Source: Coriobacteriaceae bacterium (GTDB lineage: Bacteria; Actinomycetota; Coriobacteriia; Coriobacteriales; UMGS124). From it: 52,092 nucleotides of DNA. The stretch spans positions 126,303 through 178,394 of the forward strand of contig JAHZGC010000003.1 in NCBI GenBank assembly GCA_019421015.1. The letters are read 5' to 3'. Position 1 is the stretch's first letter; each line of letters opens with the position of its first letter. Position numbers and translations under genes: made by a program. Positions 15,432 to 23,500 of this stretch are shown piece by piece. Under the pieces are notes generated by a model. That model saw only the letters and a program-made list of their open reading frames with translations, was not told the origin of the DNA and did not search any database.

Positions 15432-17252
15432 ATGGACACCACCGTAAGCCGCCGCGCCTTTGTGACCGGAGCCGCCGCAGGCGCAGCCGGTATCGCCGCC
15501 ACCGCCATGGCCTCGGCCGCGGCGCCCGCCCTGGCCGACGAGGCCGCCGCACCCGCCGACACCCAGCAGCCCTGGGACGCCCAACCCGCCAGCGTGGCAG
15601 ACCAGGTGAGCGCCGAGGAGACTTACGACGTGGTGATCGTGGGCGCCGGCAACGTGGGCGTGCCCACGGCCCTCTACCTGGCGCAGGCAGGGACCAACGT
15701 GCTCGTGGTGGAGCAGTCGGGCGCCGCATGCATGTGGGCCGGCGACATCGACGCGCTCGACTCGCAGATCCAGAAGGACATGGACATCCAGATCAACAAG
15801 GAGTACGTGATCGAGGACCTGCTGCGCTACAACCAGGGCAAGTGCGACCAGAACCTCATCCGCCAGTGGGCCTACAACGCCGGCGCCTTTGTGGACTGGT
15901 ACCAGGAGCAGATGCAGAAGAAGGGCCTCGAAGTCATGGTCGAGACCCGCTCCAAGCGGTTCTATCCCGAAGGCGTCTTCTACAACCCGCAGTCGGTGCA
16001 CACCGCCTACCGGCCCCCGCTGGAGCCCACCGCCAACTCCATGGGCTCCGAGATCGCCATCCCCGCGATGCTCGAGCTGCTCGACGAGGCCGGCGGCACC
16101 GTGCTCTACAACACGAAGGCCGTGGAGCTCGTGCAGCCCGACGGCCCCGGCACCCCGGTGACCGGCGTGATCTGCCAACTCGAGGACGGTTCCTACATCA
16201 AGTACAACACCAATAAGGCCGTGTTCCTGGCCACCGGCGGCTTCAGTGGCAACAAGGACATGATGGACCAGCTTAACGTGCAGGCCCACAAGTTCTGCTC
16301 CAACCACATGGGCGGCGAGGGACGCAACGGCGACGGCATCAAGATGGCCCACTGGGCCGGAGCCGACATGGACCGCGACATGGCCGGTAGCTGCAACATC
16401 TTCGACCGCGGCTGCATCACCGGCAACGACGACAACGGCGGCATCGGCTGGGACGGCCAAGGTGGCGGCGACATGCGCTTCTGGTGGCCCGGCTCGCAGC
16501 CGTTCCTGCGCGTGAACGCCTTTGGCAAGCGCTTCTGCAACGAGGACGGCCCCTACGACATTGTGTTCAACCTGGGCTCCCAGCAGCCCGGCGGCTTCTA
16601 CTGGCAGGTCTTCGACAACTCCAGCTGGAACGACGTGGTGAGCTTCGACACCAACATCTGCTCGCGCGTGGTGGCCAAACCCGGCGCCAAGAACTGCCTG
16701 CTCCTGGGCCAGTTCTGGCCCTGCACCGACGAGGAGATGTGGAACGAGGTCTACATCGAGCCCAACGTCGAGAACGGCAACCTCGTGAGGTGCGACACCC
16801 TCGAGGAGCTGGCCGACGCCATGGGCTTCGACGCCGACGCCAAGGCCGCGTTCCTGCAGACCGTAGAGCGCTACAACCAGATGGCCGACGCCGGCTTCGA
16901 CATCGACTACGGCAAGGCCCCCTGGCGCCTCTCGTACATCAACGAGCCCCCCTACTACGCCTGCAAGCTGGCCGGCTGGCTGCTCTCGACCCTGGGCGGC
17001 ATCAAGGTCGACAACACCTACACGCCGCTCACCCCCGACGGGGAGCGTATCGAGGGCCTGCGCTGCGTGGGCCTGGACCACGGCGGCTTCTTCAACGGCA
17101 TGTACGCCCAGTACTACGGCGGCCTCAACCTCTCGCACAACCTGGTGAGCGGCTGGCTGGCGGCCAAGGACGTCATGGGCGAGGACTACCCGCACCCCTG
17201 CTGGGGTGCCGACCACGCCTACAAGGTGGAGCGCGCGAGCGCGGCCGAGTAA
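15432..17252 (+). CDS. Tat-exported FAD-dependent reductase, fumarate reductase flavoprotein family
   Basis: 606 residues starting at MDTTVSRRAFVTG, with AAAGGA 8 nt upstream. The signal is twin-arginine (SRRAF) with a long Ala/Gly core ending at APALADEA. The FAD fold is TYDVVIVGAGNVGVPTALYL, and the C-terminal part carries GLRCVGLDHGGFFNGMYAQY and GLNLSHNLVSGWLAAKD. There is no FMN-binding or haem domain, so an external electron donor is needed. The substrate is unknown. The insert rich in Trp, Asn and Asp at residues about 330-430 (RNGDGIKMAHWAGADMDRD onward) presumably forms the capping domain that sets specificity. It diverges from a TetR gene, the probable regulator. Confidence 0.85.
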   Translation: MDTTVSRRAFVTGAAAGAAGIAATAMASAAAPALADEAAAPADTQQPWDAQPASVADQVSAEETYDVVIVGAGNVGVPTALYLAQAGTNVLVVEQSGAACMWAGDIDALDSQIQKDMDIQINKEYVIEDLLRYNQGKCDQNLIRQWAYNAGAFVDWYQEQMQKKGLEVMVETRSKRFYPEGVFYNPQSVHTAYRPPLEPTANSMGSEIAIPAMLELLDEAGGTVLYNTKAVELVQPDGPGTPVTGVICQLEDGSYIKYNTNKAVFLATGGFSGNKDMMDQLNVQAHKFCSNHMGGEGRNGDGIKMAHWAGADMDRDMAGSCNIFDRGCITGNDDNGGIGWDGQGGGDMRFWWPGSQPFLRVNAFGKRFCNEDGPYDIVFNLGSQQPGGFYWQVFDNSSWNDVVSFDTNICSRVVAKPGAKNCLLLGQFWPCTDEEMWNEVYIEPNVENGNLVRCDTLEELADAMGFDADAKAAFLQTVERYNQMADAGFDIDYGKAPWRLSYINEPPYYACKLAGWLLSTLGGIKVDNTYTPLTPDGERIEGLRCVGLDHGGFFNGMYAQYYGGLNLSHNLVSGWLAAKDVMGEDYPHPCWGADHAYKVERASAAE

Positions 17253-17299
17253 GGCACGCGGCAGGCAGCACGCAGGTAGCGAGCATGTAGACACGTAGC

Positions 17300-17354
17300 G
17301 GAGAAGCCCCCTGCAGGACCCGGAGAGACGATCCGGGCCAGCGGGGGCTTCTCC
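17300..17354 (+). terminator. Long hairpin after the flavoprotein gene
   Basis: GGAGAAGCCCCCTGC at 17300-17314 pairs with GCGGGGGCTTCTCC at 17341-17354, and an inner CCCGG/CCGGG stem sits in the loop. It has no T-run. The arms are copies of the recurring GGAGAAGCCCC motif. It lies 47 nt past the stop, between convergent genes, and could act in both directions. Confidence 0.6.
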
Positions 17355-17376
17355 ACTATAAAGGCGGGAACAGTTC

Positions 17377-17421
17377 ATCATCATCAGCATCATAATCAGA
17401 CAGCGTGATGCTGATGATGAT
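17377..17421. repeat. Perfect 16-bp inverted repeat of CAT/ATG triplets
   Basis: ATCATCATCAGCATCA at 17377-17392 and TGATGCTGATGATGAT at 17406-17421 form a perfect 16-bp stem with a 13-nt loop. The stem is unusually AT-rich for this genome and lies between convergent genes, 23 nt from the stop of the thioredoxin-reductase-like gene. No T-run follows on either strand. Confidence 0.7.
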
Positions 17422-17443
17422 AATCACCCGAATCAGGCGCCGA

Positions 17444-18316
17444 TCAACCCTTGCGCAGCTGCCCCACGTAGGCTGCGGCCGAAAGCGCGGCGACGTTGCC
17501 CTGGCCGGCGGCCTTGATGTACTGGTAGGGCTTGCCCACCACGTCGCCGCAGGCAAAGCAGCCGGGCAACGTGGTTCGCATCTGGGCATCCACCAGAACA
17601 TGGGGTCCCTCGATGTCCAGGCCGGGCACGAGCCGCTCGGGGCTTACCGCCTCGCGCAGGACGAAGACGCCCTCCACCGGGATACGCCCGGCGTCGGTCT
17701 GGAGCGCCTCGACCCGAGCCTCGCCCACCACAGCCTGGGGACGTCCCTCGACCACCACGATGTTCTGGGCCGAAGGCAGCGTCGAGCCGCGCAGCGGGAG
17801 GTAGTGCACACGGCTGCAGGTCTCGGCCAAAAACTCCGCCTCGGCAGCCGCGTCGGGGCCGTAGCCCAGCACGGCCACCTCCTTGCCCCTAAAGAAAAAG
17901 GCATCGCAGGTCGCGCAGTAACTCACCCCTTTGCCCAGCAGCTCGTCTTCGCCCGGGAGTGACCTTGCCTGCACGAGGCCCGTGGCGACGATCACCGCGG
18001 TGGCCTCGTAAAAGGCGTCCGTGCTCGTTTGGATGCTGTAGGCGTCTCCCATGCCGTAGGCGCCGACCACGCGCTCCTGCACCAGGCCGACCCCCATGGC
18101 GTCGAGATGGCCCTGGAACGCATTGGCCAGCTGCTCGCCGGACACGTCGGGCAGGCCGGGGTAGTTGCGGATCCCATGGGCCTTGCGCACCTTGGCGCTG
18201 ATACCTTCGTTGCCGAACAAGATGACGTCCAGGTTGCGCGCCTTTGCCGTGAGCGCCGCCGAGACGCCGGCCGGCCCCGCGCCGATGATCGCGATGTCCA
18301 CCCGCTTCGTGTCCAT
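17444..18316 (-). CDS. Thioredoxin reductase-like FAD/NAD(P)H disulfide oxidoreductase
   Basis: 290 residues. FAD motif VDIAIIGAGPAGVSAALTAKA, redox-active CATC (KGVSYCATCDAFFF), NAD(P)H-binding VAVLGYGPDAAAEAEFL, and the C-terminal GCFACGDVVGKPYQYIKAA. The order and CxxC position fit TrxB-type enzymes, but the chain is somewhat shorter than a classical TrxB (305-320) and the NADPH loop lacks the usual GGGNSA, reading GYGPDA instead. It may therefore serve a different redox partner. It starts 47 nt after the GlnR-like gene on the same strand, with GAGAGG upstream, so co-transcription is likely. No thioredoxin gene is in the window. Confidence 0.85.
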   Translation of the reverse strand: MDTKRVDIAIIGAGPAGVSAALTAKARNLDVILFGNEGISAKVRKAHGIRNYPGLPDVSGEQLANAFQGHLDAMGVGLVQERVVGAYGMGDAYSIQTSTDAFYEATAVIVATGLVQARSLPGEDELLGKGVSYCATCDAFFFRGKEVAVLGYGPDAAAEAEFLAETCSRVHYLPLRGSTLPSAQNIVVVEGRPQAVVGEARVEALQTDAGRIPVEGVFVLREAVSPERLVPGLDIEGPHVLVDAQMRTTLPGCFACGDVVGKPYQYIKAAGQGNVAALSAAAYVGQLRKG

Positions 18317-18363
18317 GGGGTTCGCCTCTCGTCGATTTCTGCCGCATGGCCGGCGGCGTATCC

Positions 18364-19032
18364 CTACAGCTTGAACAGGTAGCCCACGCCGCGAACGGTC
18401 TCGATGTGACTCGATGCTTGGGGGCCGAGCTTAGCGCGGATGCGACGCACGTGCACATCGACGGTGCGTGAGCCGCCGCAGTAGTCGAAGCCCCAGACAC
18501 GGCGCAGCAAGGTCTCGCGAGAGTAGGCGCGCCCCGGGTGGGTCACCATAAACGCCAGCAGCGAGTACTCCATGTAGGTGAGGTCCACGGGCACGTCGTC
18601 GACGCGCACCTGGTAGGTGGCCAGGTTCACGGCGAGCTCGTCAACCTTGACCACGTCGTCGTCGCCGGTCTCCTCGCCGGGCCACAGCAGGCGGCGGATG
18701 CGCACGGCATATTCGGCGTCAGAGGCCGTGTTGCAGATGAAGTCGCACACCGGGCGCATGGGCAGGTGCAGGTCGGGCATCTGGGCCTCGGTCACCACGA
18801 ACAGGATGGGCGTGGAGCTGTCGGCCAGCACGCCCTCGATGTTCTCGATCTGGGAGGCCGAGACGCCGCCGACCTCGAGGACCACGAGGTCGAACTCACG
18901 CTCGAGGATGGCCTGGGAGAAGCGGGTCACGCCCGCCAGCAGAATCGACACGTCGAGCACGGTCGAGAGGCGACGCATGCGCTCGTGACCGTCTGCGGTC
19001 TGCGAGAGAAAGAGCGCTGTTTTGTGGTGCAT
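18364..19032 (-). CDS. glnR: GlnR-like orphan OmpR-family regulator with degenerate receiver
   Basis: 222 residues from the ATG at 19032 (GGGGAGG upstream). The C-terminal winged helix is of OmpR type. The run VWGFDYCGGSRTVDVHVRR plus IRAKLGP and VGYLF closely matches what I remember of actinobacterial GlnR, as does PILFVVTEAQMP in the N-terminal domain. The receiver-like domain lacks the usual features: no acidic pair at the first strand, LEVGG where the phospho-accepting Asp should be, and no conserved Lys at the fifth strand. No histidine kinase is adjacent. GlnR proteins are likewise phosphorylation-independent and control ammonium assimilation. The window also contains gltBD, amtB-PII and a glutamine synthetase family gene, which supports the call. 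A general orphan OmpR regulator is the alternative. Confidence 0.7.
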   Translation of the reverse strand: MHHKTALFLSQTADGHERMRRLSTVLDVSILLAGVTRFSQAILEREFDLVVLEVGGVSASQIENIEGVLADSSTPILFVVTEAQMPDLHLPMRPVCDFICNTASDAEYAVRIRRLLWPGEETGDDDVVKVDELAVNLATYQVRVDDVPVDLTYMEYSLLAFMVTHPGRAYSRETLLRRVWGFDYCGGSRTVDVHVRRIRAKLGPQASSHIETVRGVGYLFKL

Positions 19033-19118
19033 GGTGGCCTCCCCGACGACGGCTCCGCGCGTCAACGACGCGACGGGGCGAAGCGAGCATGCGAACTTTT
19101 CGCCCGCACACGCCCTGT

Positions 19119-19170
19119 AGTATACCGTTGAGAGTAAAAACCCACTGTTGCAATCCTATTACCAGGTAAT
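19119..19170 (-). promoter_or_regulatory. Candidate promoter and operator of the GlnR-like gene
   Basis: On the minus strand TATACT (19119-19124) is a good -10 hexamer 87 nt upstream of the start; no clear -35 is seen. A perfect inverted repeat ATTACC-A-GGTAAT lies just upstream at 19158-19170, where an activator or autoregulator could bind. The surrounding 19119-19190 is markedly AT-rich for this genome. Confidence 0.5.
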
Positions 19171-19265
19171 GATACCTCACAAAACGGCCCGGGGTGATAG
19201 GGCGTTTGGATGTGGAGCCCTTCGCTGGCCGCGTCGGGGGATTGTTCAGAACTGCCCAACGCCGC

Positions 19266-20189
19266 CTACCAGGGTTCAGCAAGGGGCTCGCCGGCGTCGA
19301 GGCCCTGATAGCAAATGCCCACGGCCCCGGGCCCCGTGTGGGCCCCGATTACCGCGGAGGCCTCGGATACCTTGACCTCGGCCCCGGGCACCGCGGCACG
19401 CAGGCGGGCGGCCACCTCCTGGCCCAGGTCGGGCTCATCGGTGTGCACGACACGCGCTATGACGCGGGGGTAGCCCGCCACGCGCTCGGCCGCCTCGGCC
19501 ACCAGCTGCTTAAGGGCCGCCTTGGTCCCGCGGGCGCGGGCGATCTGGGCCAGGCCGCCGGGGGTGCAGCCCATGATCGGGCGCACGTTCAGCAGGTTGC
19601 CGATGGCACCCTTGGCGCGCCCGATACGGCCGCCGGCGATCAGGTAGTCCAAGGTGCTCACGGTCACGAGCGACCCCGAGCCCTGCGCAAGGTGGTCCAG
19701 GTGGTCTTTGAGGTCGTCGAAGGGCATGCCGGCCTCGATGGCCTTGGCGGCCATGACGGCGCTCACGCCGGCGCCGTAGTCGAGCTTGCCGGTGTCGTAC
19801 ACAAGACCGCGCAGACCCTCCTGCTCGCCCAGGATGCGCTCGACCAGCCCGTGGGTACCCGAGTAGGCGCTCCCCAGCGTCACGGCGAGTACCGCGGTGC
19901 ACCCCTGGGCCCGGAGCTTCTCCACCGCGCCGTAGATCGAGGCGGCCGAGGGCAGCGACGTCTGGGGCATCTCGGCCGGCATGCGCGCGTAGATCTGGGC
20001 GGGCTGGATGTCCACGCGGTCGCGGTAGGTGCTCCCGTCGAGATAGGTTATCTGGAGGGGGACCACCTGGATGCCGTAGGCCTCGCACACCTCGGGCGGC
20101 ACACTGCAGGCCGACCCCGCGATGATGCCGATGCCGCTGCCGGCCACGCCCCCGCGGCCCTTCTCCGTAGTAGACGCGCTCGTGGTCAT
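19266..20189 (-). CDS. DegV family fatty acid-binding protein
   Basis: 307 residues, near the usual 280-300. DegV/FakB proteins bind a fatty acid and present it to the FakA kinase for phospholipid synthesis. Visible features are the N-terminal GIIAGSACSVPPEVCEAYGI, VVPLQITYLDGSTYRD, the substrate-site PQTSLPSAASIY, VTLGSAYSGTHG, and the C-terminal IGAHTGPGAVGICY. The first residues carry a Gly-rich extension before the family core. The ATG at 20189 has GAGAGGAG upstream. No fakA homolog is adjacent. It diverges from gltB. Confidence 0.9.
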   Translation of the reverse strand: MTTSASTTEKGRGGVAGSGIGIIAGSACSVPPEVCEAYGIQVVPLQITYLDGSTYRDRVDIQPAQIYARMPAEMPQTSLPSAASIYGAVEKLRAQGCTAVLAVTLGSAYSGTHGLVERILGEQEGLRGLVYDTGKLDYGAGVSAVMAAKAIEAGMPFDDLKDHLDHLAQGSGSLVTVSTLDYLIAGGRIGRAKGAIGNLLNVRPIMGCTPGGLAQIARARGTKAALKQLVAEAAERVAGYPRVIARVVHTDEPDLGQEVAARLRAAVPGAEVKVSEASAVIGAHTGPGAVGICYQGLDAGEPLAEPW

Positions 20190-20533
20190 GGCTGCTCCTC
20201 TCGGCCGCCCAGGTACAAACCGTCCCGGCGGCGCGCTCGTGTTTGAAAGCTATGTTCCCGGCTCGGCGCGTCTTCCAACGGCCTGCGGCGCGAAACCCCG
20301 CAAGATACTTCCGCGATTCCACGGGCCCACGCACCTCCACCGCGCCGCCATCAACGTTTCGCCCTTCGTTCGGTCGTGTTTCGACCGTGCTACCGATTGG
20401 GGACAGCTCACAGGCTCGAAACATTCCGCGGACACAGTAGCTCGTGTCACAAACTGTGTTTCGTCTTGTTTCGCACGCAGGAGCCCTGGGGTTCTCAGCC
20501 GCATGGCCCGCGCCTTCGGGAGAGAGGTTGCCC
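20190..20533. promoter_or_regulatory. degV-gltB divergent regulatory region with candidate GlnR-type half-sites
   Basis: The 344-bp region holds no gene. An inverted repeat ACACAGT-N14-ACTGTGT lies at 20432-20459. GAAAC or its complement GTTTC, the half-site of actinobacterial GlnR boxes (GTnAC-N6-GAAAC), occurs at 20356, 20378, 20418, 20458 and 20468, and GTCAC at 20446-20450. Spacing from GTCAC to the following GTTTC copies is 12 and 10 nt, near the 11-nt register of such boxes but not exact. This is suggestive only. Confidence 0.4.
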
Positions 20534-23500
20534 ATGACCACGACTTTTGGCACCCCCGGTGCCTACGGCCTGTACCGGCCTGAGTTCGAGCACGACGCCT
20601 GCGGCATCGGGGCCCTGGCCAACATCCGCGGCGTGCGCACCCACCAGATGCTCTCCGACGCCCTGTCGGTCCTACTCAACATGGACCACCGCGGGGGCGC
20701 CGGCCTGGAGCCCAACACGGGTGACGGCGCGGGCATCCTCTTCCAGACGCCCCACCGGTTCTTCCGCAAGGAGGCCCAAAAGTGCGGGTGCCTCTTGCCC
20801 GACGAGGGCGACTACGGCGTGGCCATGCTGTTCCTCCCCCGCGACCCCGAGCTCTTTGCCCAGGCCCGCGAGCTCTTTGAGCAGTGCTGCAACGACGTGG
20901 GGCTGCCCGTGCTCTTTTGGCGCGAGGTGCCCGTGGACGCCCACGACCTGGGCGTCACGGCCCGCGCCTGCCAGCCGCGCATCTGGCAGGCGTTCATGGT
21001 GCGCCCTGCCTCCACAGCGCGCGGCGAGGAATTCGAGCGCGCCCTGTACCTGGCCCGGCGCTCCATCGAGAAGCGCGCCCACGGCATGGGCCTGCCCGAG
21101 CGCGACATCTTCTACGTGTGCTCCATGAGCGCGCGCACCATCGTCTACAAGGGCATGCTGCTGGCCGGGCAGCTGCGCACGTTCTACCTGGACCTCTCCG
21201 ACGCCACCATCGAGACGGCCATCGCACTGGTGCACTCGCGCTACTCCACCAACACCACCCCGAGCTGGGAGCGCGCCCACCCCAACCGCTACATCATCCA
21301 CAACGGCGAGATCAACACGCTGCGCGGCAACGTGAACTGGATCCGCGCCCGCGAGAGCAGCCTCTACTCGCCGGTCATCCCGCACCTCGACCGCGTGCTG
21401 CCCATCATCGACCGCGAGGGCAGCGACTCGGCCATCCTCGACAACGTGGCCGAGTTCCTCTACATGAACGGACGGCCCCTGCCGCGCGCCATGAGTATGC
21501 TCCTGCCCGAGCCCTGGGACCACAACGATGCCCTCTCGGAGCGCCGCCGCTCCTTCGACGCCTACCAGTCGACCATCATGGAGCCCTGGGACGGCCCGGC
21601 CGCCATCGCCTTTACCGACGGCGTGCGCATGGGTGCGGTGCTCGACCGCAACGGCCTGCGCCCCGCCCGCTACACGGTGACCCGCGATGACCGGCTGATC
21701 CTGGCCAGCGAGACGGGCGTGCTCGACATCCCGCCCGAGAACGTCCTCATGAAGGGCGGCCTCATGCCGGGCCAGATGCTGCTCGTGGACCCCGAGCGCG
21801 GCCGCATCCTGTGGGACGACGAGCTCAAGGAGTCCTTTGCCTCCGAGCGCCCCTGGCGCGAGTGGCTCGACGCCAACATGCTGCACCTCGACGACCTGCC
21901 GCTGCCCGCCACGGTGCAGGCGACCTCGACCTCCGACGACGCCCCGGCCTTCTCCGAGGTCACGGTGCCCGCGGGAGACACCCTTGCCTCGCTGGCCGCC
22001 CGCTACGGGGTGTGCTACGAGGATTTGACCCAGCAGCTCGTGCCCATGGCCCAGGAGGGCAAGGAGCCCCTGGCCTCCATGGGCACCGACTCGCCGCTTG
22101 CCGTGCTCTCGGAGCGGCCCCGCAAGCTCTACAGCTACTTTAAGCAGCTCTTTGCCCAGGTCACGAACCCGCCCATCGACGCCCTGCGCGAGAAGATCGT
22201 CACGAGCACGGTGCTCTACGTGGGCAACCACGGCAACCTGCTCGAGGACACGAGCTCCAACTGCCGCCTCGTGCGCCTGGAGTCGCCCATCCTCGACCGC
22301 GCCCAGTTCGAGCGCCTCTGCGCCATCGAGAAGACGGGATTCAAGGTAGCCCGCCTCACCTGCTCCTACGAGCGCACCGCCGGCCCCGGGGCGCTCGCGG
22401 CCGCCCTCGCCGACCTGAACGCGGCCGCCGAGCAGGCTGTGCGCGAGGGGGCCAACATCGTGGTCCTCTCCGACCGTGTGGAGGACGCGGGCCAGGTGCC
22501 GATCCCAAGCCTGCTCTCGCTGGGGTCGGTGCACCACCACCTCATCGGCACCCAGCTGCGCACCCACGCCGACCTCGTGGTCGAGACCGGCGACGCTGTA
22601 AGCACCCACGACTTCGCCATGCTCGTGGGCTTCTCGGCCAGCGCGGTCTACCCCTACCTGGCCCACGCCCAGATCCGCGACGCGGTGGCGCGCGGCCTGG
22701 TGGAGGGCCTCTCCGCCGACGAGGCCGTGGCCAACTTCGACAAAGCCGTGACCGCGGGCATCGTGGCCATCATGAGCAAGATGGGCATCTCCACCATGCA
22801 GGGCTACCACTCGGCCCAGATCTTCGAGGCCGTGGGCCTGGGGCAGGAGGTCATGCAGGCGTGCTTTGCCGGAACCGTGAGCCGCGTGGGCGGTCTGACC
22901 TTCGACGACCTGCAGCGCGAGACCAACGCCCGCTTTGACGCGGCGGCCGCGGTGGCGAGCGGCCCCTCCCCCCGCCAGCTCCCCGACTCGGGCGAGACCT
23001 GCTGGCGGCCCGGCGGAGAAGACCACCTGGTGGAGCCCTCGATGATCTTTGCCCTGCAGACCGCCGTGCGCACGGGCTCGCAGGAGGCCTGGCGCGCCTA
23101 CGACGCCATCGTGAACCGCCCGGGGCGCGCCGTGACCCTGCGCAACCTGCTGGCCTTTGACCCCACCGGGCGCGCCCCGGTGCCGCTTGCAGAGGTGGAG
23201 CCGGCCAGCGCCATCGTGCGCCGCTTCAAGACCGGCGCCATGAGCTACGGCTCCATCAGCAAGGAGGCCCACGAGTGCCTGGCCGTGGCCATGAACCGGC
23301 TCCACGGCTTTAGCAACACCGGCGAGGGCGGCGAGGACGTGGCCCGCGAGATCCCGCTCGCCAACGGCGACTCGGCCCTCAGTGCCATCAAGCAGGTGGC
23401 CTCGGGGCGCTTCGGCGTCACGAGCCGCTACCTCTCCACGGCCCGCGAGATCCAGATCAAGCTGGCCCAGGGCGCCAAGCCCGGCGAAGGCGGCCACCTG

